Source: Candidatus Moraniibacteriota bacterium (GTDB lineage: Bacteria; Patescibacteriota; Minisyncoccia; Moranbacterales; UBA11712). From it: a stretch of DNA of 32,010 bases. This document shows, piece by piece, positions 1 through 7,243 of this stretch. A model generated the notes under the pieces. The model searched no databases. It saw only the letters and a program-made list of their open reading frames with translations, and had not been told where the DNA came from. The DNA is taken from positions 1 through 32,010 of the forward strand of contig JAPLXD010000016.1 in NCBI GenBank assembly GCA_026396255.1, read 5' to 3'. A program made the translations under genes and the position numbers. Positions within the stretch are counted from its first letter, which is position 1. Each line of letters starts with the position of its first letter.

Positions 1-101
1 TCACTGAATATGTGAAATACTACAATCAAGAAAGACAGCAGTGGAATTTAAAAAAGATGACCCCTGTGAACTACAGAAATCATCTTTTGACTTGCGTCTG
101 A
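1..101 (+). CDS. IS3-family transposase (OrfB), C-terminal fragment
   Basis: Frame 3 reads 32 residues up to a TGA. They contain YVKYYNQERQQ followed by LKKMTPVNYRNH. This matches the end of the DDE integrase domain of IS3-family OrfB proteins, whose usual form is YN..R....L..M.P..YR. The catalytic DDE residues lie upstream of the window. The gene looks intact as far as it can be seen; the truncation is due to the window edge. Confidence 0.8.
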   Translation, partial: TEYVKYYNQERQQWNLKKMTPVNYRNHLLTCV

Positions 102-114
102 CCTTTTTTACTTG

Positions 115-139
115 TGTCTACTTCAGAGGGTACACTTCA
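115..139 (-). repeat. Terminal inverted repeat of the IS (right end)
   Basis: On the minus strand this segment begins TGAAGTGTACCC and ends TAGACA, 25 bases in all. That fits the TG...ACCC...GACA pattern of IS150-group termini. It starts 13 bases after the transposase stop codon. The assignment is by pattern, because the left partner is outside the window. Confidence 0.6.
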
Positions 140-283
140 AAGATAGAGCGGGGGCTTTTTTATTGAAAATATAAATTTTTTATTTTATTTATTTTTCCCA
201 ATATTTTGGGAGGGAAGTGGGGTCAGGGGTGTATAGAGAGTGTCGCCCAATGTAGGTTATGCGACACTCTAGGCTATTCTTCT
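140..283. other. Intergenic region with half-terminator and a hairpin
   Basis: This stretch holds no gene. Directly after the IS end is AGAGCGGGGGC followed by six T (145-161). It looks like the 3' half of an intrinsic terminator with no left arm next to it. Further on is AT-rich sequence with a short CCCAA/TTGGG stem, and then a 10-bp perfect hairpin (237-246 with 261-270, AGAGTGTCGC arms, 14-base loop) just before the end of the NUDIX gene. The hairpin could act in 3'-end formation of the minus-strand operon, but it has no T tract in that direction. Confidence 0.45.
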
Positions 284-805
284 TTACAACAACTTCTTTT
301 GAGCTAACATCAAGGCTGCAATAGTCATACCATCTATTATTTTATTTTCCTCCACCATTTTATACGCTTGCTTTATCCCTATTTCAATTGGATCAATATA
401 TTCTGTCTCCTCCTTGTCCGCACCCACAAATTTCAGATCAGTCGCCAAGAATACAGAACAAATTTCAGATGACACGCCGTTATATGGAACAAATTTTCCA
501 ACTCTTTCCAACTTACCTGCTTTATAGCCCAACTCCTCTCTCAACTCTTCTTCAGCCGCTTTTCTGGCATTCGATCCCTTTTTCACACTTCCGCCAGGCA
601 GTTCGATTGTCCATTTCTTGATGGGATAGCGATATTGTTTTTCGAAGAGAATTTTGCTTCCTTTTACCGGAATAATGAAACTTGATTCCTTGATATCAAT
701 AAAATAAAAATCTCCCTTCTTCTTGGTGTGAGTTTCAAAACGATCTTTCCGAATTTGCCACCACGGATTTTTGAAAACTATTTTTGATGAAAGAGTTTTC
801 CACAT
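284..805 (-). CDS. NUDIX hydrolase (ADP-ribose pyrophosphatase-like)
   Basis: This 173-residue protein would hydrolyse a nucleoside-diphosphate-X substrate, most likely a nucleotide sugar such as ADP-ribose, since it has the ELPGG lead-in typical of that subgroup. The NUDIX box lies at about residues 72-94. The metal-binding glutamates E87, E90 and E91 and glycine G93 are present. Two usual positions are changed: S78 replaces the first Glu, and E86 replaces the Arg before the EE core. Total length is normal for the family. The gene is the last of the minus-strand run, 17 bases after the C39-like peptidase gene. The ATG has no clear ribosome-binding site. Substrate is not determined by sequence, and the altered box may mean a shifted substrate. 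Confidence 0.85.
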   Translation of the reverse strand: MWKTLSSKIVFKNPWWQIRKDRFETHTKKKGDFYFIDIKESSFIIPVKGSKILFEKQYRYPIKKWTIELPGGSVKKGSNARKAAEEELREELGYKAGKLERVGKFVPYNGVSSEICSVFLATDLKFVGADKEETEYIDPIEIGIKQAYKMVEENKIIDGMTIAALMLAQKKLL

Positions 806-822
806 AAAATTAAAATAAATTT

Positions 823-2223
823 TTAATGATAAATAATCATCTGATCAACGACCACGCCGCTGCCGTACAGCGCGCCGACATACGCTTTTGTCGAACTCAA
901 GAAAATATTCGCTCCCCAATACGGGTCATGAACGACATAGTTGCCGTCTTTATCTTTGTCGTGAATGACCACATAGTGCCCCGCTCCCCTCTTTGTTGCT
1001 TTCACAAAAACGATGACCGGATTTTTGTTTTTCAGTTCCGTGTCAATGACATTCCAATCAATGTTCCCATGTCCGGTCGAGGACACCAAGTTCACTCCTT
1101 TCCAAGACTGCGGCCAGACGATCAGGTCGTGTGAGAAAATCGGCTGCTTGGCCAGGATGCCCGGATCGATGTTTACGCCGTGATAGTCCAAAACCATCGC
1201 CAGGGCCGTCACCGCGCAGCCATAGCTTTTCATAAGAGTATTGGAATACCCGATGCCTTGATCTCCCCAGCGAGAATCACGCTGGTTAAAATACCAGCTT
1301 GTGGAAGCAAGACCTGACTTTGGTTTTTGGATGTTTGCTTCAACTGCAGCCAGATCGGAACTTTTCTGCTGGCTCAATTCATCAATGTCGCCCAAAAGTG
1401 ATTGTTTTTCTTCTTCAACATGTTGCAGAAGATCTTGGTATTTTTGCTCTTGCCCGTTCGTATCGGCCAAAAGCTGCTGCTTTGAGGCTTGCTCCCCGTC
1501 GAGCGCCAGTTTTTGCTGAGAGATATTCCCTCTTTGTTCTTTTTGCTGTTCGTTTTTCGCTTCAAGCGTTTTTTTCGCATTTTCCAGCTGACTTTGCGCG
1601 TCGCTGATCGAAGCAAGAACATTGTTAACCTTATCCCCTGTCTGCGAAATATATTCCGATTGGTTCATAAACTCGGAAAAGCTGGAATTTTTGAGAAGCA
1701 TCTCAGTGAGCGTGTCCTGGTCGTTTTCATAGTAGGCCTGGAGCAGCTGCCCCAAAACAATTTTCTGCGCATCAATATCTTTTTGCTTTGTTTCAATTTG
1801 CGTGGAAAGTGTCCCGATATCCTGATCCGTAGAGTCAATATTCTGTTGAAGCGTGGTAATATCTCCCTCCAGAGACGAAATTTGGCTCTCCATGAGCTTT
1901 ATCTGGTTCCCAAGCGTCTGAGCCTTGTTCTGGTTCAGATCAATCATCTGGCGATAGTTTTCCGCTTTTTGCTCGAGATCCTGGATTTGCTGCTGCTTGT
2001 CCTGGATTTGCTGCTGGTCGACCGGGCTTGTGGTCGCAGGGTTGGTCGCACCACTACTGCTTGTGCCATTTGTCGCACTTTGGGCAAATGAATGTTTTGT
2101 GATTAAATTCGCGGACAGAAAGATAAGAAGGAAATAAAAAGCTGTCGTCGCGTAGCGACACCTAAATTTGTCACCCTGCGGGTGATCCCCCGTAGGGGGA
2201 AATTTTGAAATTTTATCTTTCAT
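823..2223 (-). CDS. Secreted coiled-coil protein with C39-like peptidase domain
   Basis: This is a 466-residue exported protein. Residues 28-47 form a hydrophobic signal segment with likely cleavage after SFA at residue 47. A Gln/Lys-rich coiled coil follows (about 68-300), like those of EnvC/PcsB-type murein hydrolase regulators. The C-terminal domain resembles Peptidase_C39_2 (papain-like fold), with probable catalytic C336 in YGCAVTALAMVL, H416 in GHYVVI and D433 in HDPYWG. It may cut peptidoglycan cross-bridges or peptides at the cell surface; the target is unknown. The ATG overlaps the gltX stop (ATGA). Residues about 8-26, ahead of the hydrophobic core, are encoded by three tandem perfect hairpins, so the signal n-region is unusually long. 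The domain call is firm; the substrate is not. Confidence 0.85.
   Translation of the reverse strand: MKDKISKFPPTGDHPQGDKFRCRYATTAFYFLLIFLSANLITKHSFAQSATNGTSSSGATNPATTSPVDQQQIQDKQQQIQDLEQKAENYRQMIDLNQNKAQTLGNQIKLMESQISSLEGDITTLQQNIDSTDQDIGTLSTQIETKQKDIDAQKIVLGQLLQAYYENDQDTLTEMLLKNSSFSEFMNQSEYISQTGDKVNNVLASISDAQSQLENAKKTLEAKNEQQKEQRGNISQQKLALDGEQASKQQLLADTNGQEQKYQDLLQHVEEEKQSLLGDIDELSQQKSSDLAAVEANIQKPKSGLASTSWYFNQRDSRWGDQGIGYSNTLMKSYGCAVTALAMVLDYHGVNIDPGILAKQPIFSHDLIVWPQSWKGVNLVSSTGHGNIDWNVIDTELKNKNPVIVFVKATKRGAGHYVVIHDKDKDGNYVVHDPYWGANIFLSSTKAYVGALYGSGVVVDQMIIYH
2147..2200. repeat. Triple-hairpin palindromic element in the C39-like gene
   Basis: Three compact perfect hairpins with 3-base loops stand in a row: GTCGC-GTA-GCGAC (2147-2159), TCACCC-TGC-GGGTGA (2171-2185) and TCCCCC-GTA-GGGGGA (2186-2200). 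The last two abut and are flanked by AAATTT on both sides. The whole lies in frame in the 5' end of the gene and encodes residues about 8-26, before the signal-peptide core. It looks like an inserted palindromic repeat and not conserved coding sequence. Confidence 0.75.
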
Positions 2224-3722
2224 TTTATTTTCTGTATGGATTTTTTGATTCTTTTAATACTTTCCGTCTTACCTATTACCCAAGTTACCTCGAATGGCGA
2301 CGGGCTTTTCTCTTTTCCGGTCAAGGCGACGCGCAAAGGCCACAGCAGCTCTCCCCTATTCTTCGAATCGGCCGCTTCCATCAAGCGGTTTTTCAAATTT
2401 TCCAGCTCCCAATTTTTTTCTTCTATCCTGGAAAAAATATCCAATGATTTGTTCAGCGAATTTTTCAAATCATCATCGCTCATATTTTTCCATTTCAATA
2501 TCTTTCCGTCATAATTCGGCGCGTCAAAATAAAATTCAGTGTTTTCGGCAATGTCAGAAAGTTTTTTCATCCTCTCTCTTTCCACGCTCACGATTTTTTC
2601 AAGATATTTGTCTGTCAATTCTGTATTTCCGCCTTTTCGGCGGATCGCCGATGAGGCGATTCCAAAATACGGCCGGCAAAGATCAGCCAGATCTTTGATA
2701 TTTTTTTCGCGGATATAGAGTCCGTTCATCCAATCCAACTTTTCCAGGTCAAAAATTGCGCCGGCTTTGTTGAGTTTCGCCACATCAAACTGCTGCGCGA
2801 GTTCGTCAAGAGAAAATATTTCCTGCTCCGTTTTCGGATTCCATCCAAGAAGAGAGATGAAATTCACGACTGCTTCGGGAAGATAGCCTTTATTCTTGAA
2901 ATCCTCCACACTTACATCTCCATCACGCTTGGATAATTTCTTTTTTGTATCTTTGTTGAGAATTGCGCTGAGGTGGCCGTACTGCGGCGGCTCCCAACCG
3001 AAAGCCTGGAAAAGCAGGATGTGTTTCGGCGCGCTCGGCAGCCACTCTTCTCCCCTGATCACGAGAGTCGTTTTCATCAGATGATCATCAACGACATGGG
3101 CGAGATGATAGGTCGGATAGCCGTCTGATTTGAGCAAAACAAAATCATCCAGATTTTTGTTCACAAATTTCATTTTTCCCCGCACCGCGTCTTCGAATTC
3201 CGTCTCCCCTGTTTCGGGAACATCAAAGCGAATGACATATTTTTCTCCAGCTTCCACTTTTTTTTCCGCCTCTTCGCGCGAATACGTTTTGAGACAGAGT
3301 TTGTCGTAGGCCGGCGCCAGCTTCGCTTTTTCCTGCACCGAGCGCAAAGTGTCGAGCCTTTCGGGCGTACAAAAGCAATAGTAGGCCTTCCCCTCTTTCA
3401 CGAGCTGATGAACGTATTTTTGATATATTTCAAGCCGTTTTGACTGGATATACGGACCATATTCGCCTTTTTCGGCAATATTTCCCGATTCATCCAGAAA
3501 TACGCCTTCATCATGCTTGATCCCTGCCCATTCAAGCGATTCAAATACTTTTTTCAAGGCATCGGAGACTATTCTCTTCTGATCCGTATCTTCAACCCGA
3601 ATATAAAAAGTGCCATCATACTTTTTGGCATAAAGATAAACATAGAGGGCCGTCCGCAAGTTCCCTATGTGCATATATCCAGTTGGACTGGGCGCGAATC
3701 GCACCCTGGGTTTTTGGTTCAT
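2220..3722 (-). CDS. gltX: Glutamyl-tRNA synthetase
   Basis: This class I aminoacyl-tRNA synthetase attaches glutamate to tRNA-Glu, and possibly also to tRNA-Gln if the organism uses the amidotransferase route. It has 500 residues, normal for the family. The HIGH motif is H18-I-G-N21 within RFAPSPTGYMHIG, and the KMSKS loop is K262-L-S-K-R266. A helical anticodon-binding region follows. The reading frame is open upstream for 44 more codons, but these overlap the next gene and lack family sequence; the ATG at 3722, 4 bases after the preceding stop, gives the expected N-terminus. A tandem hairpin encodes residues about 355-365 (SSAIRRKGG) in the C-terminal half and seems to be an insertion. It is a housekeeping gene inside a surface-glycan cluster. 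Confidence 0.97.
   Translation of the reverse strand: MNQKPRVRFAPSPTGYMHIGNLRTALYVYLYAKKYDGTFYIRVEDTDQKRIVSDALKKVFESLEWAGIKHDEGVFLDESGNIAEKGEYGPYIQSKRLEIYQKYVHQLVKEGKAYYCFCTPERLDTLRSVQEKAKLAPAYDKLCLKTYSREEAEKKVEAGEKYVIRFDVPETGETEFEDAVRGKMKFVNKNLDDFVLLKSDGYPTYHLAHVVDDHLMKTTLVIRGEEWLPSAPKHILLFQAFGWEPPQYGHLSAILNKDTKKKLSKRDGDVSVEDFKNKGYLPEAVVNFISLLGWNPKTEQEIFSLDELAQQFDVAKLNKAGAIFDLEKLDWMNGLYIREKNIKDLADLCRPYFGIASSAIRRKGGNTELTDKYLEKIVSVERERMKKLSDIAENTEFYFDAPNYDGKILKWKNMSDDDLKNSLNKSLDIFSRIEEKNWELENLKNRLMEAADSKNRGELLWPLRVALTGKEKSPSPFEVTWVIGKTESIKRIKKSIQKIK
2628..2660. repeat. Double-hairpin palindromic element inside gltX
   Basis: Two adjoining hairpins, TCCGCC-TTTTC-GGCGGA (2628-2644) and ATCGCC-GATGA-GGCGAT (2644-2660), each have a 6-bp stem and a 5-base loop, sharing one base. 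They are in frame and encode about eleven residues of GluRS between the region near residue 354 and the helix starting at about residue 369. The compactness and the location within a loop suggest an inserted repeat. Confidence 0.6.
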
Positions 3723-3726
3723 AAAC

Positions 3727-4224
3727 CTAAAGATATTTATGAAAAACGAGCAGAATAGAAATTCCCACCGCTGACAGGAACAATCCCCGCAGAAACAAGA
3801 ATGTTTTTTCATTGTTGAAAAAACGCCAACCGGACAAAAAACCGACACGGGCATAGGTGTTAATCACCAGAAACACCGTCCCGAAAAGGAAAAAGAAAAT
3901 AATGAAGAGCACCAGCGACAGGAGATCGGCCAAAAAAGATTGCTCTGTGATCAGCGTACCGAAGAAAAAATGGGAAAGCGGCATGTAGAGAAATTGGAAA
4001 AATACGATATAGGAAAACAAAAAGGCGCTGATGAACCTTTCGATCTTTGAGAGATAATCTTCTTCATACTGCTGGTTGGAAACCAGCATACCAAGAAAAA
4101 AAATTGCAAGTACCGCGTATGTTGAATAAGTCGACACCGGGCTCCAATTGATTTGCAAAGAACTCCAAATCGCGAGAACAGCGATGATAGCTGAGATTGA
4201 AAAGATAATAAACCTTTTGTTCAT
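3727..4224 (-). CDS. Small integral membrane protein of unknown function
   Basis: I do not recognise this protein. It has 165 residues and about five hydrophobic segments, roughly at residues 4-23, 36-49, 65-90, 97-122 and 142-162. The central loop is charged (QQYEEDYLSKIERF), and no catalytic motif is visible. The start chosen is the ATG at 4222-4224, which overlaps the stop of the WecG-like gene as ATGA. A longer reading frame upstream would only repeat that gene out of frame. It lies 4 bases before gltX. Its position just after a glycosyltransferase suggests a role in the same envelope pathway, but nothing in the sequence proves it. Confidence 0.75.
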   Translation of the reverse strand: MNKRFIIFSISAIIAVLAIWSSLQINWSPVSTYSTYAVLAIFFLGMLVSNQQYEEDYLSKIERFISAFLFSYIVFFQFLYMPLSHFFFGTLITEQSFLADLLSLVLFIIFFFLFGTVFLVINTYARVGFLSGWRFFNNEKTFLFLRGLFLSAVGISILLVFHKYL

Positions 4225-4949
4225 GATTTTTTTTCTGACAACGAGATTACCGGAAATACCACCACTGCGTTCCAGATCCGCCGGAATCTTTTCGGCTCTT
4301 GCGCTAGCCGCCAAGACCACTCCAGACCCAGCACCCGGAAAAAACGCGGAGCGCGGCGAATTTTTCCGGTGAGAAAATCAAAAGCCCCCCCCACTCCGAT
4401 GAGGATTTTCGCGTTCGGAAATTTCGCCCGGTTTTCAAAGATGAATTTTTCCTGCTCCGGCGCGCCAAAATTGACGAACACGATTTCGGCCTGATTTATT
4501 ATACCATTTTTGAAGAACTCCTGACTAGGCAAAAAATATTCGGATTTTGCGGACAAATTGGGATGTTTTCTTTTGATTGCCTGCTCTATTTCTTTCGGCA
4601 GGCTCAAGCTGTTTTGGGCTGAAACTACCAAAATTCCATGCTTTTTATCTTCTGCCAACTCCAATAAAAAATCAACCAGGTCAGCCCCGGAAAATCTCGC
4701 TCTTATTTTGTTCCCTTTCAAAAAACTCACCAGCTTCAACCCAAACCCGTCGCAAATATTCAAGTCCGCGCTATTGAGAATGTTTCTATACTTCTCATTC
4801 CGATGCGCTTTGAGAAGAATTTCCGGATTGAGTGTCGCGACGAATTTTTGCCGGGGGCTGTTTTCAAGAAAATTTGAAATTTTTTCTTTTATTTCCCTTA
4901 CAGAAAAGTTGTCGATTCTGACTCCAAAAATTGTAATATCGCTTTTCAT
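4221..4949 (-). CDS. WecG/TagA/CpsF-family glycosyltransferase (GT26)
   Basis: Family members add N-acetylmannosamine or a related sugar from UDP-sugar to a lipid-linked GlcNAc at the inner face of the membrane. The protein has 242 residues, usual for the family. Visible hallmarks are TLNPEIL (39-45), CDGFG (66-70) with D67 placed like the catalytic Asp of TagA, the RFSGADL segment (85-91), VNFGAPEQEKFI (159-170) and the signature GVGGAFDFLTGKIRRAP (185-201) followed by LGLEW and RL.QEP. The ATG at 4949 is preceded by GGAGAGG at a good distance. A TTG at 4979 is also possible but would place a palindromic repeat in the protein. It is translationally coupled to the downstream membrane protein. 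Confidence 0.92.
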   Translation of the reverse strand: MKSDITIFGVRIDNFSVREIKEKISNFLENSPRQKFVATLNPEILLKAHRNEKYRNILNSADLNICDGFGLKLVSFLKGNKIRARFSGADLVDFLLELAEDKKHGILVVSAQNSLSLPKEIEQAIKRKHPNLSAKSEYFLPSQEFFKNGIINQAEIVFVNFGAPEQEKFIFENRAKFPNAKILIGVGGAFDFLTGKIRRAPRFFRVLGLEWSWRLAQEPKRFRRIWNAVVVFPVISLSEKKS

Positions 4950-4964
4950 AAAATCCCTCTCCAA

Positions 4965-4989
4965 CTCTCCCTTTATCAAAGGGAAAGAG
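4965..4989. repeat. Palindrome in the WecG leader
   Basis: CTCTCCCTTT and AAAGGGAAAGAG form a 10-bp stem with a 3-base loop (ATC) and a two-A bulge. It sits between the stop of the GT-C gene and the ATG of the WecG-like gene, and may tune translation of the latter. The GGAGAGG that serves as ribosome-binding site lies just downstream of it. Confidence 0.5.
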
Positions 4990-4993
4990 ATTT

Positions 4994-7243
4994 TTATTCC
5001 ACATCTACCTGGTATATTCCTGCCGTGTCATCTTTTTTGTCGGAATGGATTTCAGAATTGTCCGCGCCATATACCCCGAAAATTACATCATTTTCGTCCG
5101 GTTTAATATTTGGAAGATCGGCGCTAATAGCCTGTTTCTGGCCAATATTTGTTATATATTTACTGAAAACTTCTTGCCCGTTGAGAAGAACTTTGATCAT
5201 AAGCGGTTTTGAGACCTTCACATTGAAGTCGAGGCGGCTGCTTTGGACCTTTCTGGTCATATTGACCAGTTTCATTCCCGCACCATTCTCCGCAAAGCGT
5301 ACAATGCCGTTCTTTGCGTTGCTTTTTCCGACCCAATGCGGATTGGAATAGTCCATCGCCAAAAACATATGTGAGGGGGTTTGACTTCGGTCGATTCCGC
5401 AGGCATACAAATAATCATCCGTATATACGTCGGAACATTTTATCACGCTCGCTATATAGGCTTTAGCCGGGTAAAACATATCCGGATCGCCCTTCTCGGG
5501 ATTTCCCTTAAGTCCCTGCTTGTCGAGGATAATCCAGCGAATATTGTAATAATTGAGAATTTCGCTCGAAATATCATAATAAGCATTTTTCATAATATCA
5601 GTATCGTTGCCGCTCGCTCCATTGGGTATATCATAGAGCAACGTCCGGATGATCGGCGTCCCGCGCTGGAAGGTATAGTGATTGTCAATCACGCGGGCGA
5701 AATCGTAGCCGTTGATCGTATTTTTGCGATGGATACTTTTCCAGACCAGATCGCGCGAAGCGAAATCGTAGCTTGTGTTTCCCGGAACTTCGAGAACGCT
5801 ATAGCTGGCCTTGTCTTGCCCCAATCTTTCATAGAAAGAAGAATGGAGAAGTGAATTTGTCTTGAATGGAACAACGAGGAAATCAAGAATAATAATCAAG
5901 CCGACCAAGGAATATAAAATTTTAGATTTTTTATCTAATATCCAACCCGAATTATCAATCCCCTCATCGCCTGTCTCATTTTCTTTATTTTGAGCTTTGA
6001 GCTTTGCGTTTTGAGCTTTTTTTTGCAAAATATTTTGGAGATATGCTGCCCCCCAGGCTGCCAGCATTGAAAACCCGAGTATCGACCAAATAAAAAGCCG
6101 TCCCACTGTCCGGATATTTTTGTAAAAAGGCACGTATTGATAAATGAAATAATACGGCATTTTGACCGGCGGATCGAGCAGTCCCTTGTAGTGCAGATAC
6201 GGTCCCCACGACAACACATAAAAACCGATTGCCACAAAGAACCAGAAAAGTATGCCCCTGGTTGGAACATTTTTCTTCTTGAGTAATCTTATTCCGAAAA
6301 TTCCCAAAAGGGAAAGCAAGAGTACGGAGTACCCGGCATAGGCCGAAAATGTGCTGTCCGAATTGCGCTCAAATTGGTCGCGGAGGTGCGGAAAAGTGTT
6401 CGGCCAGAATGTGTGGAAATTGGGAGGCACAAAAATGCTCAGCGCGTCGTTCGAATATTTCACGGCCGATTTTAACCCGGCATCGAGAAAGTTGTTGTTG
6501 GACCCGGCAATCACAAAAAGTGATCGAAACATAAAAAAGAACAAGATTGACAAAACAACCGCACTTGTTCCGGCATAGGCCCAAAATTTTCCTCGCAAAT
6601 ATATTTTCGGCTGAACAATAAGCTTGTAGATGAGAAAAAACAAGATGAAAATGACCGTAAAAGCCAAGAGCTGGTGCTCTACGAAACCAACCAGAAGCAA
6701 AAATAAGGCAGCAAGAGAAAAGTTCCTAAGCCTCAAATCTTCGAAAAATTTGAACAGGTACAACGCAAAAAAAGGAAGCCATTCCTGGTGCATTGTTCCG
6801 GCATTGGTGGACAGGGCATTGTGGATATGAAACGGAGAAAAAGCAAAAATGATCCCGGCAATGAGCGAGGCTGGTTTGTTTTTGGTGAAATAAAAGGCCA
6901 AAAGATACGCGCCGAATCCGGAAAGAATGAAGGACGCAAAAAACAAAAGATTGTAGCCAATCACCCGACCGAAGATCAGCTGAAAATAGGCATATAATGT
7001 CGTAATATTGAATTCAGACCGCTTGATGAGCTCAAATGTCCCTTTGAAAATACCTTGGTCGGAAAGCAAATTCGCCTTGTCCCCGGCCACACCGACCACT
7101 TGCATCGTATCCGCTCCGGAACTCGGCACGGACGAGAAAAAATGCCAGGCTGAAGGCCAAGTAAGAATAATTGAAAGCAAAGCAAAAAAAAGGATAACCC
7201 TGAATTTTTCGTTTTTGAAAATTGTCACTATTTTTTTATTCAT
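4994..7243 (-). CDS. YfhO-like GT-C membrane glycosyltransferase (putative)
   Basis: This is a large multi-spanning membrane protein of 749 residues with about 11-13 hydrophobic segments and a C-terminal extracytoplasmic beta-rich domain. No single catalytic motif is diagnostic. The overall plan, with GFGAYLLAFYFTKN and SWGPYLHYKG segments and a soluble tail, resembles YfhO-type and other uncharacterised GT-C proteins that use polyprenyl-linked sugars. It is a distant paralogue of the gene at 27156-28817, with matching order of segments. The ATG at 7243 follows GGAAAGGAAAAT and overlaps the GT2 gene by 8 bases, so the two are probably translated together. A repetitive KAQNAKLKAQNK stretch with a polar tail lies in one inter-membrane loop and looks inserted. 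Function is inferred from architecture and context. Confidence 0.75.
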   Translation of the reverse strand: MNKKIVTIFKNEKFRVILFFALLSIILTWPSAWHFFSSVPSSGADTMQVVGVAGDKANLLSDQGIFKGTFELIKRSEFNITTLYAYFQLIFGRVIGYNLLFFASFILSGFGAYLLAFYFTKNKPASLIAGIIFAFSPFHIHNALSTNAGTMHQEWLPFFALYLFKFFEDLRLRNFSLAALFLLLVGFVEHQLLAFTVIFILFFLIYKLIVQPKIYLRGKFWAYAGTSAVVLSILFFFMFRSLFVIAGSNNNFLDAGLKSAVKYSNDALSIFVPPNFHTFWPNTFPHLRDQFERNSDSTFSAYAGYSVLLLSLLGIFGIRLLKKKNVPTRGILFWFFVAIGFYVLSWGPYLHYKGLLDPPVKMPYYFIYQYVPFYKNIRTVGRLFIWSILGFSMLAAWGAAYLQNILQKKAQNAKLKAQNKENETGDEGIDNSGWILDKKSKILYSLVGLIIILDFLVVPFKTNSLLHSSFYERLGQDKASYSVLEVPGNTSYDFASRDLVWKSIHRKNTINGYDFARVIDNHYTFQRGTPIIRTLLYDIPNGASGNDTDIMKNAYYDISSEILNYYNIRWIILDKQGLKGNPEKGDPDMFYPAKAYIASVIKCSDVYTDDYLYACGIDRSQTPSHMFLAMDYSNPHWVGKSNAKNGIVRFAENGAGMKLVNMTRKVQSSRLDFNVKVSKPLMIKVLLNGQEVFSKYITNIGQKQAISADLPNIKPDENDVIFGVYGADNSEIHSDKKDDTAGIYQVDVE

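Larger units (their letters stand above)
1..139 (+). mobile_element. Right end of an IS3/IS150-type insertion sequence (partial)
   Basis: The window opens inside an insertion sequence. The last 32 codons of an IS3-family transposase end at a TGA at 99-101. About 38 bases later comes a terminal-repeat-like segment (115-139) which, read on the minus strand, starts TGAAGTGTACCC and continues to TAGACA, the pattern of IS150-group ends. The left end and most of the element lie outside the window, so the target duplication cannot be checked. Confidence 0.75.

Noticed and set aside
194-212. Intrinsic terminator of the NUDIX gene at the CCCAA/TTGGG stem
   Set aside because: In the minus direction the stem is followed by A-rich sequence, not a T tract, and the stem is only five bp.
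3723-3854. Longer N-terminus of GluRS
   Set aside because: The additional 44 codons overlap the upstream membrane protein gene and the family sequence begins just after the ATG at 3722.
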